Of a stretch of DNA of 64,000 nt, positions 29,828 through 41,440 are shown one piece after another. Under the pieces are notes generated by a model. It was given only the letters and a program-made list of their open reading frames with translations, did not search any database and had not been told where the DNA came from. The number at the start of each line of letters is the position of its first letter. The stretch's first letter is position 1. The stretch lies in NCBI GenBank assembly GCA_019426215.1, contig CM033393.1:24182591-24246590 (forward strand), read 5' to 3'. A program made the translations under genes and the position numbers. The stretch is from Buddleja alternifolia. Its lineage: Eukaryota; Streptophyta; Magnoliopsida; Lamiales; Scrophulariaceae.

Positions 29828-31693
29828 AATCTCTGATTTTTGTATTTAATAAAATACGTGATTTTATGTGTTTTTCGTGTTTTTGGAGCATGATGAATAT
29901 GATGAGTTTTATGATATTTAAACCATGATTTTTCTATTTTTTCTTGGATATTATTGTATGATGAAATGATAGAATTGAAAAATCAAATTGTGTGAAAAAG
30001 TGGGGTTGAAAAATCCCGAGAAATCGCGTGCACACTACGTGCACACTGTCGGGTGGCTTTGAGCCACCCGACGCACGGACAGGGGCCTGGCTGCAACCAT
30101 TCCCCCTACTGAAGATGGTCGTGTGTTGGGCACACGGTGATCGCCAGACGGGCAATGCGCCAGGCGCACGGCCGTACTCACGTGGGCTCGGGTTTGAGAC
30201 TCGGGTCGGGTGGGTCGGTCCGACTTGATTCCGTGTGTAATTTTTAATAAATGGACTTTGGGCTATTTTAATTATCCGGGTGGGTCAAAAGGATGATGAC
30301 CCATATTTTAATTAAATAAGCCCAAATTGGTTTAATTAAATTATTAGACATTCAACAAATTGGTTTTGGGTCAAACTCGTTAAATTTAAATGGGCCAATG
30401 GATGGTGATTTATGTTTGATGAAATCGAGCCCAATTAGCTTTTATTGAATATTATTTATTTGAATAAAATAATTAATTTATCATTCTTAGAGAATCATTA
30501 TTTATTTATTTATTTAAATAATAAATTTTCACTAGATGGTTTATTATTATAAAATTGAATAAAATTTGGAATTTTATTGGAAGAATTAATTAGTTGGACT
30601 AATTAATTATTATCTTAATCACCAACATAATTGCTTTATTTATCGTGAGCATGTATTATGTGATGGTGACATTATTCATGGGCTTAGGTTTGCTTTTTGG
30701 ATGTATTTACTTTTATGGGTTGTAAGGGCCGAATTTGAGCCCAATATTTTATTCTTAGAATTATGTATAGGATGTTCGTATTCTTATGTAATAGATAGAA
30801 TTAGAATAGGCCTTGAAGAAGAAGACGATCCAAAAAGGAAAGGTGCTTGGAGCCCAACAAGAAGAATAGTATAGTTTCTTTTTTTCTTTTTTTCCTTTTG
30901 ATGGCCCATTGGCTTGGGCCCTCTAGAAAAACCCATGAATACATGTGATGGTTTAATTGCTTACAATGCATGTTTCATTAGATGTAAGAATGCATGTACA
31001 ATCCAATCCTGCGCTATAAAAATGATAATGTGCAAAGTGAGACATAATTAAATGTTTAGAACATTAATTCTCCCAAACGAAATAATACTAAGTTTTAAAA
31101 GGAACGCCAGGCGTCCAATCCTTCCACTAAGTTTGATGAAATCAAGAATTGAATCTGATACATGGCATCTTCCCAGTAAGTGGGGGTCATATATTATGAC
31201 ACGATTCTGAGATTTCATAAAGTACATTAGATGCCTTAATCGAGACATATTTCACCCCAAATATCGTTAAAGGGTTGCAAGGTGAAATTCAAATGTTGGA
31301 TTAAAAGGTGTTAGTGGGAATTAACTTAGATAGTCCACAAACCTATATATCGTTAAAGGGTTGCGGTTTTGATGGATTATGAGAAAAGAAGATTGGACCG
31401 TCTATTGGATAGATTGATGTTAGACATCACTTTAATTAAGTAATGGACCAAATATCATTAAAGGGTTGCCATCCATTACATTGATTAAAGAAATTAATCT
31501 CCACTACAAAGTAACAAACAACGATCACTTTCGATTTTCACAGTGGGAGTGTGAATCTCGAAGAATGTAGTGGGAGCCAAGTCATAAATCGAAGTCCTTG
31601 ATTTTAACTTGGTTATAGTTTAGTTGCAATCATCTATCAAATCTGGTTTATTTTCTGCAGTTATAAATTGTCTTATCTCTCTCAACAACAAAA
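29828..31693 (+). other. Long untranslated leader of copia at 28288
   Basis: A 1.87-kb leader without coding capacity. A GC-rich island lies at 30020-30225, including the inverted pair 'gtcgggtggctt'/'agccacccgac'. The motif 'tatatcgttaaagggttgc' or a variant recurs at about 31262, 31350 and 31448. The segment near 31100-31250 is related to 55700-55870 of another copia copy. A packaging or translation role is possible but not shown. Confidence 0.7.
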
Positions 31694-32512
31694 ATGACTA
31701 TCAACACACTTTCTGTTTTACTTGAAAAGAACATATTTACCGGACTCAACTACGTGGACTGACTAAGGAACTTGATAATTGTTCTCAACATGGAGTCCTT
31801 GGGATATGTGTTGGACACACACATCCCTTCTCCACCTTCCAGAACACGTGCCAACGAGGAAGAAGTCCAAGCTCATGAAAAATGGGTGAAGGACGACGTC
31901 CGAGTGGATGGGTACATGCTTGGCTCAATAACAAACGAGCTTCAAAGGTCCCACGAGAAAATGACCTCAGCGAGGGCTATCTTGGCACACTTGGTCGAGC
32001 TCTATGGTGAGCACAGCCGCACTGCAAGATATGAAATATCTAAAGAGCTCTTTGGAGCCAAAATGAGAGAAGGTGAGAAGGTTGGGGATCATGTCCTCAA
32101 GATTTTCGCGAGGATCGAGAGATTGAAGGCTCATGATTTTACAATGAACCCACATCTACAAACGGATCTCGTTTTGCAGTCTCTTCCTGATTCCTTCTCC
32201 CAATTTGTCATGAACTTCAATTGCAATGAGATTGAATGCAACTTAGCTAGGCTACTGAATAAATTAACTACTACACAATCTCAATTGAAGCCCAAGGGAA
32301 TGGAAACTGCACTGGTTATCTCCTTTGGACCCCAAAAGGGCAAGAACAACAAGAAGAAAACCAATAAGCAGCGTGGTGAGCTTGGAGCTCAGGGTGGTGT
32401 CAATGAGAACAAAGGGAAAGCTCCTGTGAATCACAAGCGTAAGGGGCCAAAGAAGACAGACAGATGACTGCACTGTGGTGAGCTGGGCCACTGAAGAAGG
32501 AACTGTCCAAAC
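31694..32512 (+). pseudogene. Copia gag with broken zinc knuckle
   Basis: ATG 31694 starts 'MTINTLSVLLEKN'. A TGA at about 31760 replaces a conserved Trp ('NYVD-stop-LRNL'). The frame then runs through 'VDGYMLGSITNELQ', 'ISKELFGAKM' and 'LPDSFSQFVMNFN', all typical of copia capsid. The zinc knuckle near 32465 is damaged: its first Cys codon is now TGA and the Trp after Gly-His is TGA ('LHCGELGH-stop-RRNCP'). The Lys-rich segment before it would bind RNA. The product is truncated and non-functional. Confidence 0.9.
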
Positions 32513-33963
32513 ATGGGCCAACGCGTACAAGGTATAAAACTTTATGTTCATGAAACTTATTGTTCTATGATTGTTTTCTCTACATCTTGGATTCTTGATT
32601 CTGGAGCTAGTGCTCTCATTTGTTGTATGAATCAGGACCTGGTGCGAGGAAGGAAGCTGGACAGTGATGAGGTCAAGATAAGGATAGGCAGCGGATAAAG
32701 CGTCGCAACTACTGGAATTGGGTCTACCTCATTACTTTTAAATTCTGGACATTTACTATTTCTGAATAATGTTTTAGTTTTGCCCAATGGGCTTTAAAAC
32801 ATTGTTTCAATTCCCGTTTTAGTTAAGAAAGGTTATATTTTCCGTTTTATAGATGAACATTGCAAAATTTATTATGGTAATAAATTAGTAGGCTTTGCTT
32901 TTTTAATAAATAGTTTGTATTACCTCAATGTCCAAAATGAGTGTTCTGTATATACTATACAAAGGAAATGTGGTAGGTAAGGAATTAACCAAAGATTGAT
33001 TTGGCATCTTAGACTAGGCCATGCTGGCGAACACAAAATTCACAAAATGGAGAAAGATGGACTTATAGGTCCATTGGGATTGGATCTCTATCCTACTTGT
33101 GAATCTTGTCTCAAAGGCAAGATGGCAAGATCTCCCTTCACAGGGACCTTTCAAAGATCCTCACAAATTTTAGATTTAGTGCATACCGATGTTTGTGGAC
33201 CATTTGGAGAAATGGCTCGTGGACGTTTCCTTTACTTTATCACATTCACTGATGACCATTTAAGATATGGTCTAGTGTACTTAATGAAGAATAAGTCCAA
33301 ATCTATTGATGAATTCAAAGAATTCAAGGCTTTAGTGGAAAATCAAACTGGGCAACATATAAAAGCTCTTCAATCTGACCAAGGAGGAGAATATATGAGT
33401 ACGGAGTTTGATGAATACCTCAAAGAGAATGGCATATTATTACAGCTCACACCTCCAGTGACACCACAGTTGAATGGAGTAGCCGAACGAAGGAATCAAA
33501 CTTTGTTGGACATGTTTCATTCCATGCTCAGCTACACTGACTTACCCATTTCATTGTGGGGTCACGCACTCTTACAGCTGTACACATTTTAAATAGATTT
33601 CCTTCTAAGTCCGTTCCTAAGACACCATATGAGATATGGAGAAATAAGAAATCAAGTCTTAATCACATTGGGATTTGGGAATGTCCTACTTATGTCAAAA
33701 AGACTAAAGTAGACAAATTAGAGGCTAGATCGTTAAAAGGGCGTTTCGTTAGTTATCCTAAGGATTCCATGGGATACCTCTTTTACCTGCACGATGATCA
33801 AAGGATCATTGTGGCTTTACAAGCTCACTTTCTTGAAGATGAAATCATTCAAGAAGGTGGAGTAGGTAGAAGAATTGTTCTTGAAGAACAAGACGAAACT
33901 CCGGTGGATACATCTACACAGGAAGTAAGAACCAAACCTTCTGTATCACAACCACAATCGTGA
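32513..33963 (+). pseudogene. Copia protease and integrase
   Basis: The protease active site is 'WILDSGASALICC' (the usual His is replaced). Stops follow at about 32698, 32795 and 32979. The integrase zinc finger is 'WHLRLGHAGEHKIHK' with 'CESCLKGKM'. The core has Asp in 'LVHTDVCGP', Asp in 'LQSDQGGEY' and Glu in 'NGVAERRNQTLL'. A frameshift near 33560 moves the frame to 'LTAVHILNRFPSKS', and the integrase C-terminus runs to the stop at 33961. The product is dead. Confidence 0.9.
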
Positions 33964-35605
33964 AGATCAAGTAGGGTACCTCAACTGCCTGAGAGGTACG
34001 GATATCTACTGCAGAGAGAGAAAAGCCTTTTTTCTGTATTAGAGGAGGGTCAAGGAGATGATCCATCCACCTATGATCAAAAGATGGTGGATATGGATGC
34101 CGCGAGATGGCGTGAATCTATGCAAACAGAAATAGACTCGATGCATTTAAGCCAAGTCTAGACCCTTGTAGATCGGCCGAATGGTATTGTACCAAGCGGA
34201 TGTAAATGGATTTACAAGAGAAAGATTGGTGTTGATGGCAAGGTTAACACCTACAAAGCCAGGCTAGTGGCGAAGGGGTATAGTCAAAAGGAAGGAATTA
34301 ACTATCAAGAAACCTTTTCGCCAATAGCCATGATCAAGTCTATAAGAATTCTACTTGCAATAGCAGCTCACCTAGATTATGAGATATGGCAAATGGATGT
34401 CAAAACTGCTTTTCTGAATGGATTCCTAGAAGAGGATACCTACTTGGAACAGCCTAAAGGTTTTCTATCCGAAGAAGGTATCCATAAGGTGTGCAAACTT
34501 GAAAGGTCCATTTATGGACTTAAACAAGCATCTCGCAGCTGGAATCTACGATTTGACTTCATCAAAAATAAAGATGATCCATGTGTTTATAAGAAGGTTA
34601 GTGGGAGCAATATATCATTCCTTGTGCTATATGTAGATGACATATTACTGATAGGAAATGATATAGGAATGCTCACCACTGTTAAGAAATGACTTTCGAG
34701 TATTTTCTCCATGAAAGACTTGGGAGAAGCTACATACATTCTAGGCATTCGAGTCTATACAAATCGAACAAATATAATGATAGGTCTCTCTCAAGCCCTT
34801 TACTTATAAAAGGTCCTAAAGAGATTTAGGATGGAAGATTCTAAGAAAGGGTTCCTACCAATGAGTCACGGAATAAAACTCTCAAAGACTATGTGTCCTC
34901 AAAGTGAGGAAGATAGAGAAGAGATGAGCATATTCCCTACACATCAACAGTGGGTAGCCTAATGTAAGCAATGTTGTGTGCACGACCTGACATTGCTTGT
35001 GCAGTAAGCGTTGTTAGTCAATTTCAAGCAAACCCAAGTAAGGAACACTGGACAACTGTGAAAAATATCCTGAAGTATCTGAAAAGAACCAAGGATATGA
35101 TTCTCAACTATGGGAGTGGTGACCTAAGAGTAGATGGATACACCGACTCATATTTCCGATCGGATGTCGATGACCGGAAATCCACATCGGGGTTCATATT
35201 CACCCTCAACGGTGGAGCGGTGTCTTGGAAAAGTTCCAAGCAAAGCACAACCGTAGATTCCACAACAGAGGCTGAATATGTGGCCGCCTCAAAGAAGTTG
35301 TTTGGCTGAAGAAGTTTCTTGGAGAACTTCAAGTGGTTCCTAGTGCGGAGCTCCCGTTGCCACTTTATTGTGACGACAATGGAGCAATAGTACAGGCAAA
35401 GGAACCAAGGTCTCACAACAAGTCCAAACACATTGAGAGAAGATATCATATCATAAGAGAGATCGTTTCCAGAGGAGACATATCTGTTCAGAAAATAGCC
35501 TAAGCAGACAACGTCGCTGACCCATTGACCAAGCCATTGGCACAGGCGGTGCTAGACAAACATCTTGAAAAGATGGGTATCAAATACTATAACAAATGGC
35601 ATTAA
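33964..35605 (+). pseudogene. Copia reverse transcriptase and RNase H
   Basis: RT motifs are 'GCKWIYKRKIGVDG', 'ARLVAKGYSQKEG', 'WQMDVKTAFLNG', 'YGLKQASRSWN' and the catalytic 'YVDDILLIG'. Between 'SWN' and 'KNKDDPCVYKK' about 10 residues are missing or altered. Stops occur at about 34159, 34690 and 34807, and the frame changes before 34971. RNase H shows 'DSYFRSDVDDRKSTSGF', 'STTEAEYVAASK', 'CDDNGAIVQAKEP' and 'SKHIERRYHIIRE', ending at TAA 35603. Confidence 0.9.
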
Positions 35606-35609
35606 GTGC

Positions 35610-35619
35610 AAGTGGGAGA
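35610..35619 (+). other. Polypurine tract of copia at 28288
   Basis: aagtgggaga lies directly before the 3' LTR start at 35621. Confidence 0.8.
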
Positions 35620-35620
35620 T

Positions 35621-36331
35621 TGTTAGATTTATGCCCTCAGATGCCATAAGAGGATAGAATTATAGGGCATTAGTTTGTATCTAAACATTCTTGTTTTAAT
35701 AAAAGGGCATTAGTTTGTATCTAAACCTAAAGAGCCGCGCTTAAAAGAATTTTAAAGTAAAAATCATGGAATAAAACTTGAAAGAAATCTTTCGGTATTT
35801 GATATCGTAATTAATTAATTGATCATTAGATGATCTTATTAGTTAAGTTAATAAGTTAATTAATTTACTAGTGAAATTAATTATGGAATTAACATGTGTA
35901 AGTTAGTTATTTAATTGATATATTTATTGGATAAATTATATTAATTAATTAACTAAACAATACACAAATTGGACTAAGCCCGAGGGCATTAAAAACTCCC
36001 ATATGGACGCCTGGGGCCTTTAGTTACTTAGGTTAACTAAACCCTAGCCTCACTTGTGACTTTCTCTTCAAGTTAGAACTCTCCACCTCTCTCTCATCTC
36101 TCTAGCCATCCAAGAGGAGAAGAAAAGACGGGATTTTTGCTTTCGGTTCCGGCTTGGTGATTTAGAGGCAGTGACGTTATTGCTGAGCTAAAAAGAATTA
36201 AGTTGTTGGTTCAGAAAATTAAATTACGCGAAAAGGTACATATTCTCATCATGATTTAAATATGTGAAATCAAAGATGAATCCACCGTGGGTATTTTATT
36301 TCCGCTGCATTTTTATGTTCAAAACCCAACA
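35621..36331 (+). repeat. 3' LTR with large internal deletion and templated filler
   Basis: Both ends match the 5' LTR. The segment corresponding to 28378-29249 is missing. At the junction a 22-bp piece of the LTR (35665-35686) is repeated at 35705-35726. The switch points share short homologies (ggcatt and taaac). Confidence 0.9.
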
Positions 36332-36336
36332 ACAAC

Positions 36337-37791
36337 TCCTTAGCGGAACTTAAACCCATGTGCTCTTCTAATATGACCTCCTTGTCACATTGAATGCCTA
36401 GCTGCGAGATTAGTACCTTTGAACTTGACAAAACATCCCACAACTCGTGGACAATGTTATCAAGCCATCGGCTATTCTCTCTCACAGCTAATATGGAAGG
36501 CTCTGAACCTAGTTGGGTTCACCCAGGCCCCCAACTCATCCATTTTAGGACTTAATATCGGTTATGGGGTTGTTTGTATTTTATAATCAAGGTCTCACCA
36601 AATTCATTTATTTATCTTTCTTTTAGGTGATCATGCAACCAGCACATCATACAAAAAGATATAGAAGATAAATAAACATGAGCATTATAAACAAAAGCAA
36701 TAAATGTGATCCTAGTCAACCATTTAAGAAACACCCGAAGCTACGAGGGTGTCGACCAGTCTAATCTAAAGACACGGACCCTATACTAAGGTCTTCAAAA
36801 CTTCTTGATGGCGATTGCCTCCTCTTCATCTTCTCAATACAAAATACAACAAATAAGAAACCTCACTCTCTCAAAATACATGAAATAAAACATGGCACGC
36901 AGGCTTAAAAATTAAAAAGACTAGACTATGGCTCGACCCAGATCACCACATAATCACATAATAGATGCTCGCATCATACAATAATAAGATTTAAATTGCC
37001 GAATTTAATTAAGGATAATTGATTCAATTAATGGATCATAATTGACTAAATTTTCAAAGTACCAACATTAGAAAACCCCATAAAAAGGTCACAACCCCTT
37101 TAATTAATCCAAAAATATTAATTTCAAAATAATTTTTTGATAATTGATTAAATACCCATTTAATATTTAATTATCAACAAAAAATTAAACTTCAATTTTG
37201 AAAATATATGAATTTCATAGGCATTATTTCAATTATAAAAATAACTTATTTGATATTTTGAATATAATATAATTTTTTCAAAATTACAAAAGATGACCAT
37301 ATTTTTGAAATAATTGCAAAAATGACCCAAGGCCTAAAACACAATTAAACAAACTTGGGGACAAAAAACCCAAGTCATTGCTAGGTCGGTGACCCAAACT
37401 GATCGGGTCAGCAGCCGCGCTGCCCCGATGGCTGCACAGCCACCGTCACTGGCGGCACCACCGCGGCAGCGACGTGAACCGCGAATAGTCGATGTTCGCG
37501 CATGATAACATCGAATAGTCGATGTTTGTGCAAGCGAACAATGACTGTTCATTGTTTGCAAGCAATCCGCCGCTGTAGCGGCTGGGCGGTGCTGTGCAGC
37601 GTCGCCCACAGCCATCGTCGTGTGTTCCCCGTGAATTTTTTTATTATTATTAAAAATGCAACACATATTTTCAGATTTTCATAGCCAATCAAGATCCAAA
37701 AATCAATCAAAAAATCCATCATATTCACATATGCTACAAAACAAATTCAAGCATAATCCACAGGAAAGAGTCCTAGACATTCTGAAACCTT
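36337..37791 (-). other. Leader of the minus-strand host copia, with GC-rich island
   Basis: No gene is recognised. The region lies between the reversed PBS at 37792 and the insertion site of the copia at 28288. A GC-rich island at about 37390-37625 contains repeats of 'gaatagtcgatgtt' (near 37485 and 37512) and inverted 'gaacaatgac'/'gttcattg' words. The remainder is AT-rich. Short open frames here have no recognisable motif. Confidence 0.65.
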
Positions 37792-37804
37792 GGTTCTGAT
37801 ACCA
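37792..37804 (-). other. Primer-binding site of the minus-strand host copia
   Basis: The plus-strand ggttctgatacca reads TGGTATCAGAACC on the minus strand. It is one base from the LTR edge. Confidence 0.88.
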
Positions 37805-37805
37805 C

Positions 37806-39560
37806 TGTTAGGAAATTGTCCACGGGATGCGAGCAGCGGAAACAAAAAGCAATAAAAATCGCATCCCCAAATTAGGGATAGGTTGATATGGTACCTACGG
37901 ATTCAATAAAATCATAAATAATGAAGTTAAACGGTTACCTCGCGAAAAATTTCAGCGGATTGAATTCGCTTTCAGTGCTTGAATTGGCACCTCCAAGTGT
38001 ATCCACACCTAGCAAAGAGGATGATGAATCTTGGCTTTTTAGTGAAAGAGAAAAAGGGATTTTACTTTTGTTCTTGTACTGTGAAAAGCTTGGAGAGAGA
38101 AAACCAATTCCTTTCTTGCAGAGGAAGTAGGCATGTGTGACTTGTAGTGGGGAAGAGATGGATTCTCTTTCCCTTACCTAGTGGAGGACACCCACTAGGT
38201 CTCCAAGAGATCTAGTGGGCCGTGTCTTCCTTCTTCTCTCTTAAGTGTATGTGACTAAGTCAATTTAATATATTTCAAGTCCATTGACTTTATTAAATAG
38301 ACTATGACCTAATTAATTAATTTAGCCCAACTTAATTAATCTTTTTCCTTTTAATTAATTAGCCCACTAATTAATTTGTCTCCCACTTAATTTAATATCT
38401 TATTAAATTAGTGACTATAATTAATTAAGTCCACTTAATTAATTTGGAATTAATAATTTTAATCCTTTTCTTTAAATAAATTAATTCCTCCTATAAGTCT
38501 CATAGAATTAATAAGCCAGTAGGTACTACACTAAGTTAAGTGTGCGACCCCTTAGGCTCATTAACAAGATAGCAATAAGTCCTTTCCCATAGGATAAATT
38601 AATTACCTAAATAATTAACTTAGACCTTGAATTTGATTCACCAATTCAATTCAAGGCACCTATTGGTCGTGGACTGATGTCTAGCAACGTCACCACGACT
38701 TCCTAGATGTTAATGATAGAAAGCAAAACCTATCTGATTACGATCTTCATGTGAGTCAAATCCCTTCATCTTTTTCCCGTCTATGGTCTAGGGTATGGCG
38801 ATGGTCAAAACCCTAATAACCTTAGAAGCTATGACTATGTTGTGATATCTAATGATCCAGTCTTCTAAGCATAGACCACCAATCCCTCTTCTAAGACATA
38901 TGTGTTTGATCAAAGACTTTTATCAATCATTTATATTCTCACTATAGCATAGGAAATGTCGGGTTTGATTCCCTAGATGAATCCCTACCAATGCCATCTA
39001 TTCAGCTACACTACCAGACTATACCTGACATGTGCCGTCGTGTGACTATCCTGTAGTGCGCTTCGCAGTGAAAGCATAGTGGGTAGTATCCTTTCCAGAC
39101 ATGACACCTCAGGTCAAAGGATTAACCTCACACTACGAAACCAAAGGACTTCTTGTTCGACCAAAACCAACGAGATGTTCTTGCGGGGTCGTTCAATTTC
39201 ATCCTTCTCCAAAGTATGAATCTCTATATGCACTGACCCGGCGGGTCATTGTCTATGGAACAAGACACTCTCCCATTTGAAAATGACATATACAGACAAG
39301 TTTTGGCGAGAGTATGATATCCCTTATCTCATTGTCTCTATGACTTGGAACGGGATTTAAAGATTACAGCCTTCGAGAGTGTTCCATAGTTATGTACCAC
39401 TCCCCTAACTCTATGTAATCCAAAGGGATCTTTATCTAGACAATATAAGCAATTACGATAAAGATAATACCAAATAATTATATGTATTCACAATGTAAGA
39501 TTGTCATAGTGTTTACATTAATTTGAGCAAGATATACATTGGCTTGCGGGGCATCTCACA
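37806..39560 (-). repeat. 5' LTR of the minus-strand host copia
   Basis: It is bounded by TGTTAGGAAA at 37806 (PBS side) and by CATCTCACA at 39560 (outer end). It is homologous to the truncated LTR-B at 1452-3643. The outer boundary is set by the TG..CA rule and the start of MULE-related sequence a few dozen bases on, so it could be off by several bases. Confidence 0.75.
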
Positions 39561-39599
39561 CTATCAGTGCTAAGACAGAATGACTACATCAAGACTTCA

Positions 39600-40572
39600 T
39601 TTCAGCCACTGTTGCCATCAAAAATGAAAGTTAGGAGGCAAACTTGTCAAGATGAGACGAAAGGGTCCTGATGAGCTCCACAACAATAGAAAATCCACAA
39701 GGAAAGGGCTCACACACAAATGTCAAAATTGTTTCAATTTTGGACATAATGTTAGTGCATGCCCCAATCCAACTCATCCAAGTTCCGAATACATCAAGGT
39801 AATCACCTTACTTATAGCTTTATTCACATTGACTAGTACAGATTGATTAATCCTAAATTTCCTTCAATTTCAGGCTACTGATGCAACAATTTGACCTGAG
39901 GTCCTTCCTCAAACCACTGGTGCTCGACCATCCATTCAAGCACACAATGATAACAGTGCTCCATCATCCACTATTACCCCTGATGTTAGCCCTAATGCAG
40001 TCTCTGGTGATGTCCCTTCTCCAAGAAGAAAAAAGGTAATTATATGTTGTTTTATGCAAAATATTGATTGAAATGTTATGTTTGGTTGTTTCTTTGTTTG
40101 GTAATGACCATGTTGATTGTTGTTTGGCTGTTTGTTTGGTTGGTATATGTTAAAAAAGTAATGTGTAAGTTTTATGTTTGTAAATGGATTGCTTGTGCTT
40201 TGTTGGTTTATGTTGGGTACATAATTGGGTTTCATGCTTAAGGGACGATTTAATGACTGTTTTATGTTTTTTTTATGATTTGTCATTTTGTGACTGTCTT
40301 ATGATTGGTTTATGGTTGTGTATTTGATATTGGCTTTCTTTCTTTTTTCCATTTGGCAACAGAAGCAATCCACATATAGAGGTAAAGGGACATATGTTGG
40401 TAAAAGAAATGACGCTTTGCTAGGAAAGCAATTTGGTGGATCAACTTCAGGTGAGTCCACTGAGGCATCAAGGGAACCAAGGCCAAACAATCCACAACCT
40501 GCTACAAAGAAAGCAAAGAAGGCTAGCATTTCTGAAGTTTTACAGAACATTAAGAGTAGGGTCAGCGAGTAG
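39600..40572 (+). pseudogene. 3' end of a MULE (Mutator-like) transposase gene
   Basis: The first exon piece ends with 'MRRKGPDELHNNRKSTRKG' and a CCHC zinc knuckle 'CQNCFNFGHNVSAC', the standard C-terminal module of plant MuDR-type transposases. An intron at 39799-39873 (gt..ag) leads to a second exon, whose frame meets a TGA at about 39892, a likely CGA decay. A second intron at 40036-40362 leads to the last exon, with 'GKRNDALLGKQFGG' and 'KKAKKASISEVLQNIKSR', ending at TAG 40570. The catalytic DDE domain is absent; the left side abuts the copia LTR. This is a truncated pseudogene. Confidence 0.8.
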
Positions 40573-41064
40573 AAGAGGAGATCATTCTTAGAGCTCAATT
40601 ATTTTGTGTTGAACTTTTCGAATTTTTGGGTATGATATACTCTAATAGAGCTCTGTTTTTTTATGGTTTGGTAACTTATTAGGTCTCATACTACATAATT
40701 TGAATATATTTGCATTCTGGATATTCTTATTTGGTGCTATGAAAACCTTTTGGTTATTTGGTAACAAGTCTCTCTTTTGATATAAATATGGAACATTCCC
40801 TTTCGTCAATATGTGGCACCAAATAGGGGCACAAACATAATCCCTTCCATAAGCTAAAAACATGGGTTGAATGTAGTACAAACATGATATAACCCAAGTC
40901 ATAAACAAAATCAATTCTATACTTGGCAGCAACATCAAACAGAATACAAAGTCACATTTCATTGAAATTCTTAAAAATCAATTACCATAACTTACTTAAA
41001 AAATAAAATTACAATCAACATTGTGCCCAAAATGGCACATATTACCCAAGATATGTGAACATAA
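40573..41064. other. Spacer between two convergent transposon genes
   Basis: AT-rich sequence with no gene that I can support. The minus-strand frame at 40642-40962 is Phe/Tyr-rich and has no family resemblance. Confidence 0.5.
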
Positions 41065-41440
41065 TTCTCATTCACATTCCCCCCCCCCCCCCCAACCATA
41101 TCGCACAACCCTTGAAATCCTTGAGATGGCAGATATCACCTCTTCCACTTCTTCTCCATTCTCTTCAGATCCAGAAAGTTCACTTTCACCATCAAAATCG
41201 GATGAAAAAACAACTGGTGTGCCAATTGGATACCATGTAGCTCGAAAAGGCTTACACCATCTAAAGAAGTCGCAGGTATGTTTAGGGCAACAGTAGTACA
41301 ATTTCCTTTCGATGGTTTCCTATCTGACTCAACAACTCGAATATCAGCCTGCATTTTACATTCGCACAAAGGGGTACTCAAATACCTCAGTTCAAGTTCT
41401 TGTTTGGGATGTCTTCGATTCAAAGAGGAATCCATGGAAG
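41065..41440 (-). pseudogene. GRF-type zinc-finger protein with a frameshift
   Basis: The minus-strand frame from 41435 gives 'MDSSLNRRHPK', 'CECKMQADIRVVESD' and 'RKPSKGN'. The next residues of the domain, 'LYYCCPKHTCDFFRW', lie one register away. Together they form the C-x-C / C / C pattern with the final aromatic 'FFRW' of zf-GRF. The downstream part is acidic and Ser-rich. GRF fingers bind single-stranded nucleic acid in DNA-repair proteins, and short GRF proteins of this kind are abundant in plant genomes, often near MULEs. The one-base shift in the middle of the finger makes this copy a pseudogene unless the base is a sequencing error. It faces the MULE remnant tail to tail. Confidence 0.75.
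41080..41095. repeat. Poly-C tract
   Basis: A run of about 16 C residues inside the tail of the GRF pseudogene. Run-length errors are likely here. Confidence 0.9.

Larger units (their letters stand above)
28288..36331 (+). mobile_element. Complete but defective copia element, TSD ACAAC
   Basis: The LTRs begin TGTTAGA and end CCCAACA. The exact 5-bp duplication ACAAC is at 28283-28287 and 36332-36336. The PBS, leader, gag, protease, integrase, RT, RNase H and polypurine tract are all in copia order. The 3' LTR has lost over 800 bp (711 against 1,526 bp). Each gene carries stops and frameshifts. Its gag start region ('NYVD...LRNLIIVLN') is typical of Tork-like copia, but I do not assign a lineage. 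Confidence 0.93.
5900..39560 (-). mobile_element. Carcass of a minus-strand copia element hosting four nested insertions
   Basis: Reading the minus strand from right to left gives an ordered copia element: 5' LTR (39560-37806), Met-tRNA PBS (37804-37792), leader (37791-36337, 28287-28244, 14268-13911), gag from ATG 13910, protease motif near 13480, integrase (13256-12806, 12046-12031, 6063-5900). The leader pieces sum to about 1.86 kb, the same as the 1.87-kb leader of the plus-strand copia at 28288. The integrase frame resumes across each insertion, which supports one ancestral element. The 3' part (the end of integrase, RT and RNase H) is lost at 5899, where LTR-C begins. Placing all pieces in one element is an inference from order, orientation and frame. 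Confidence 0.75.
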
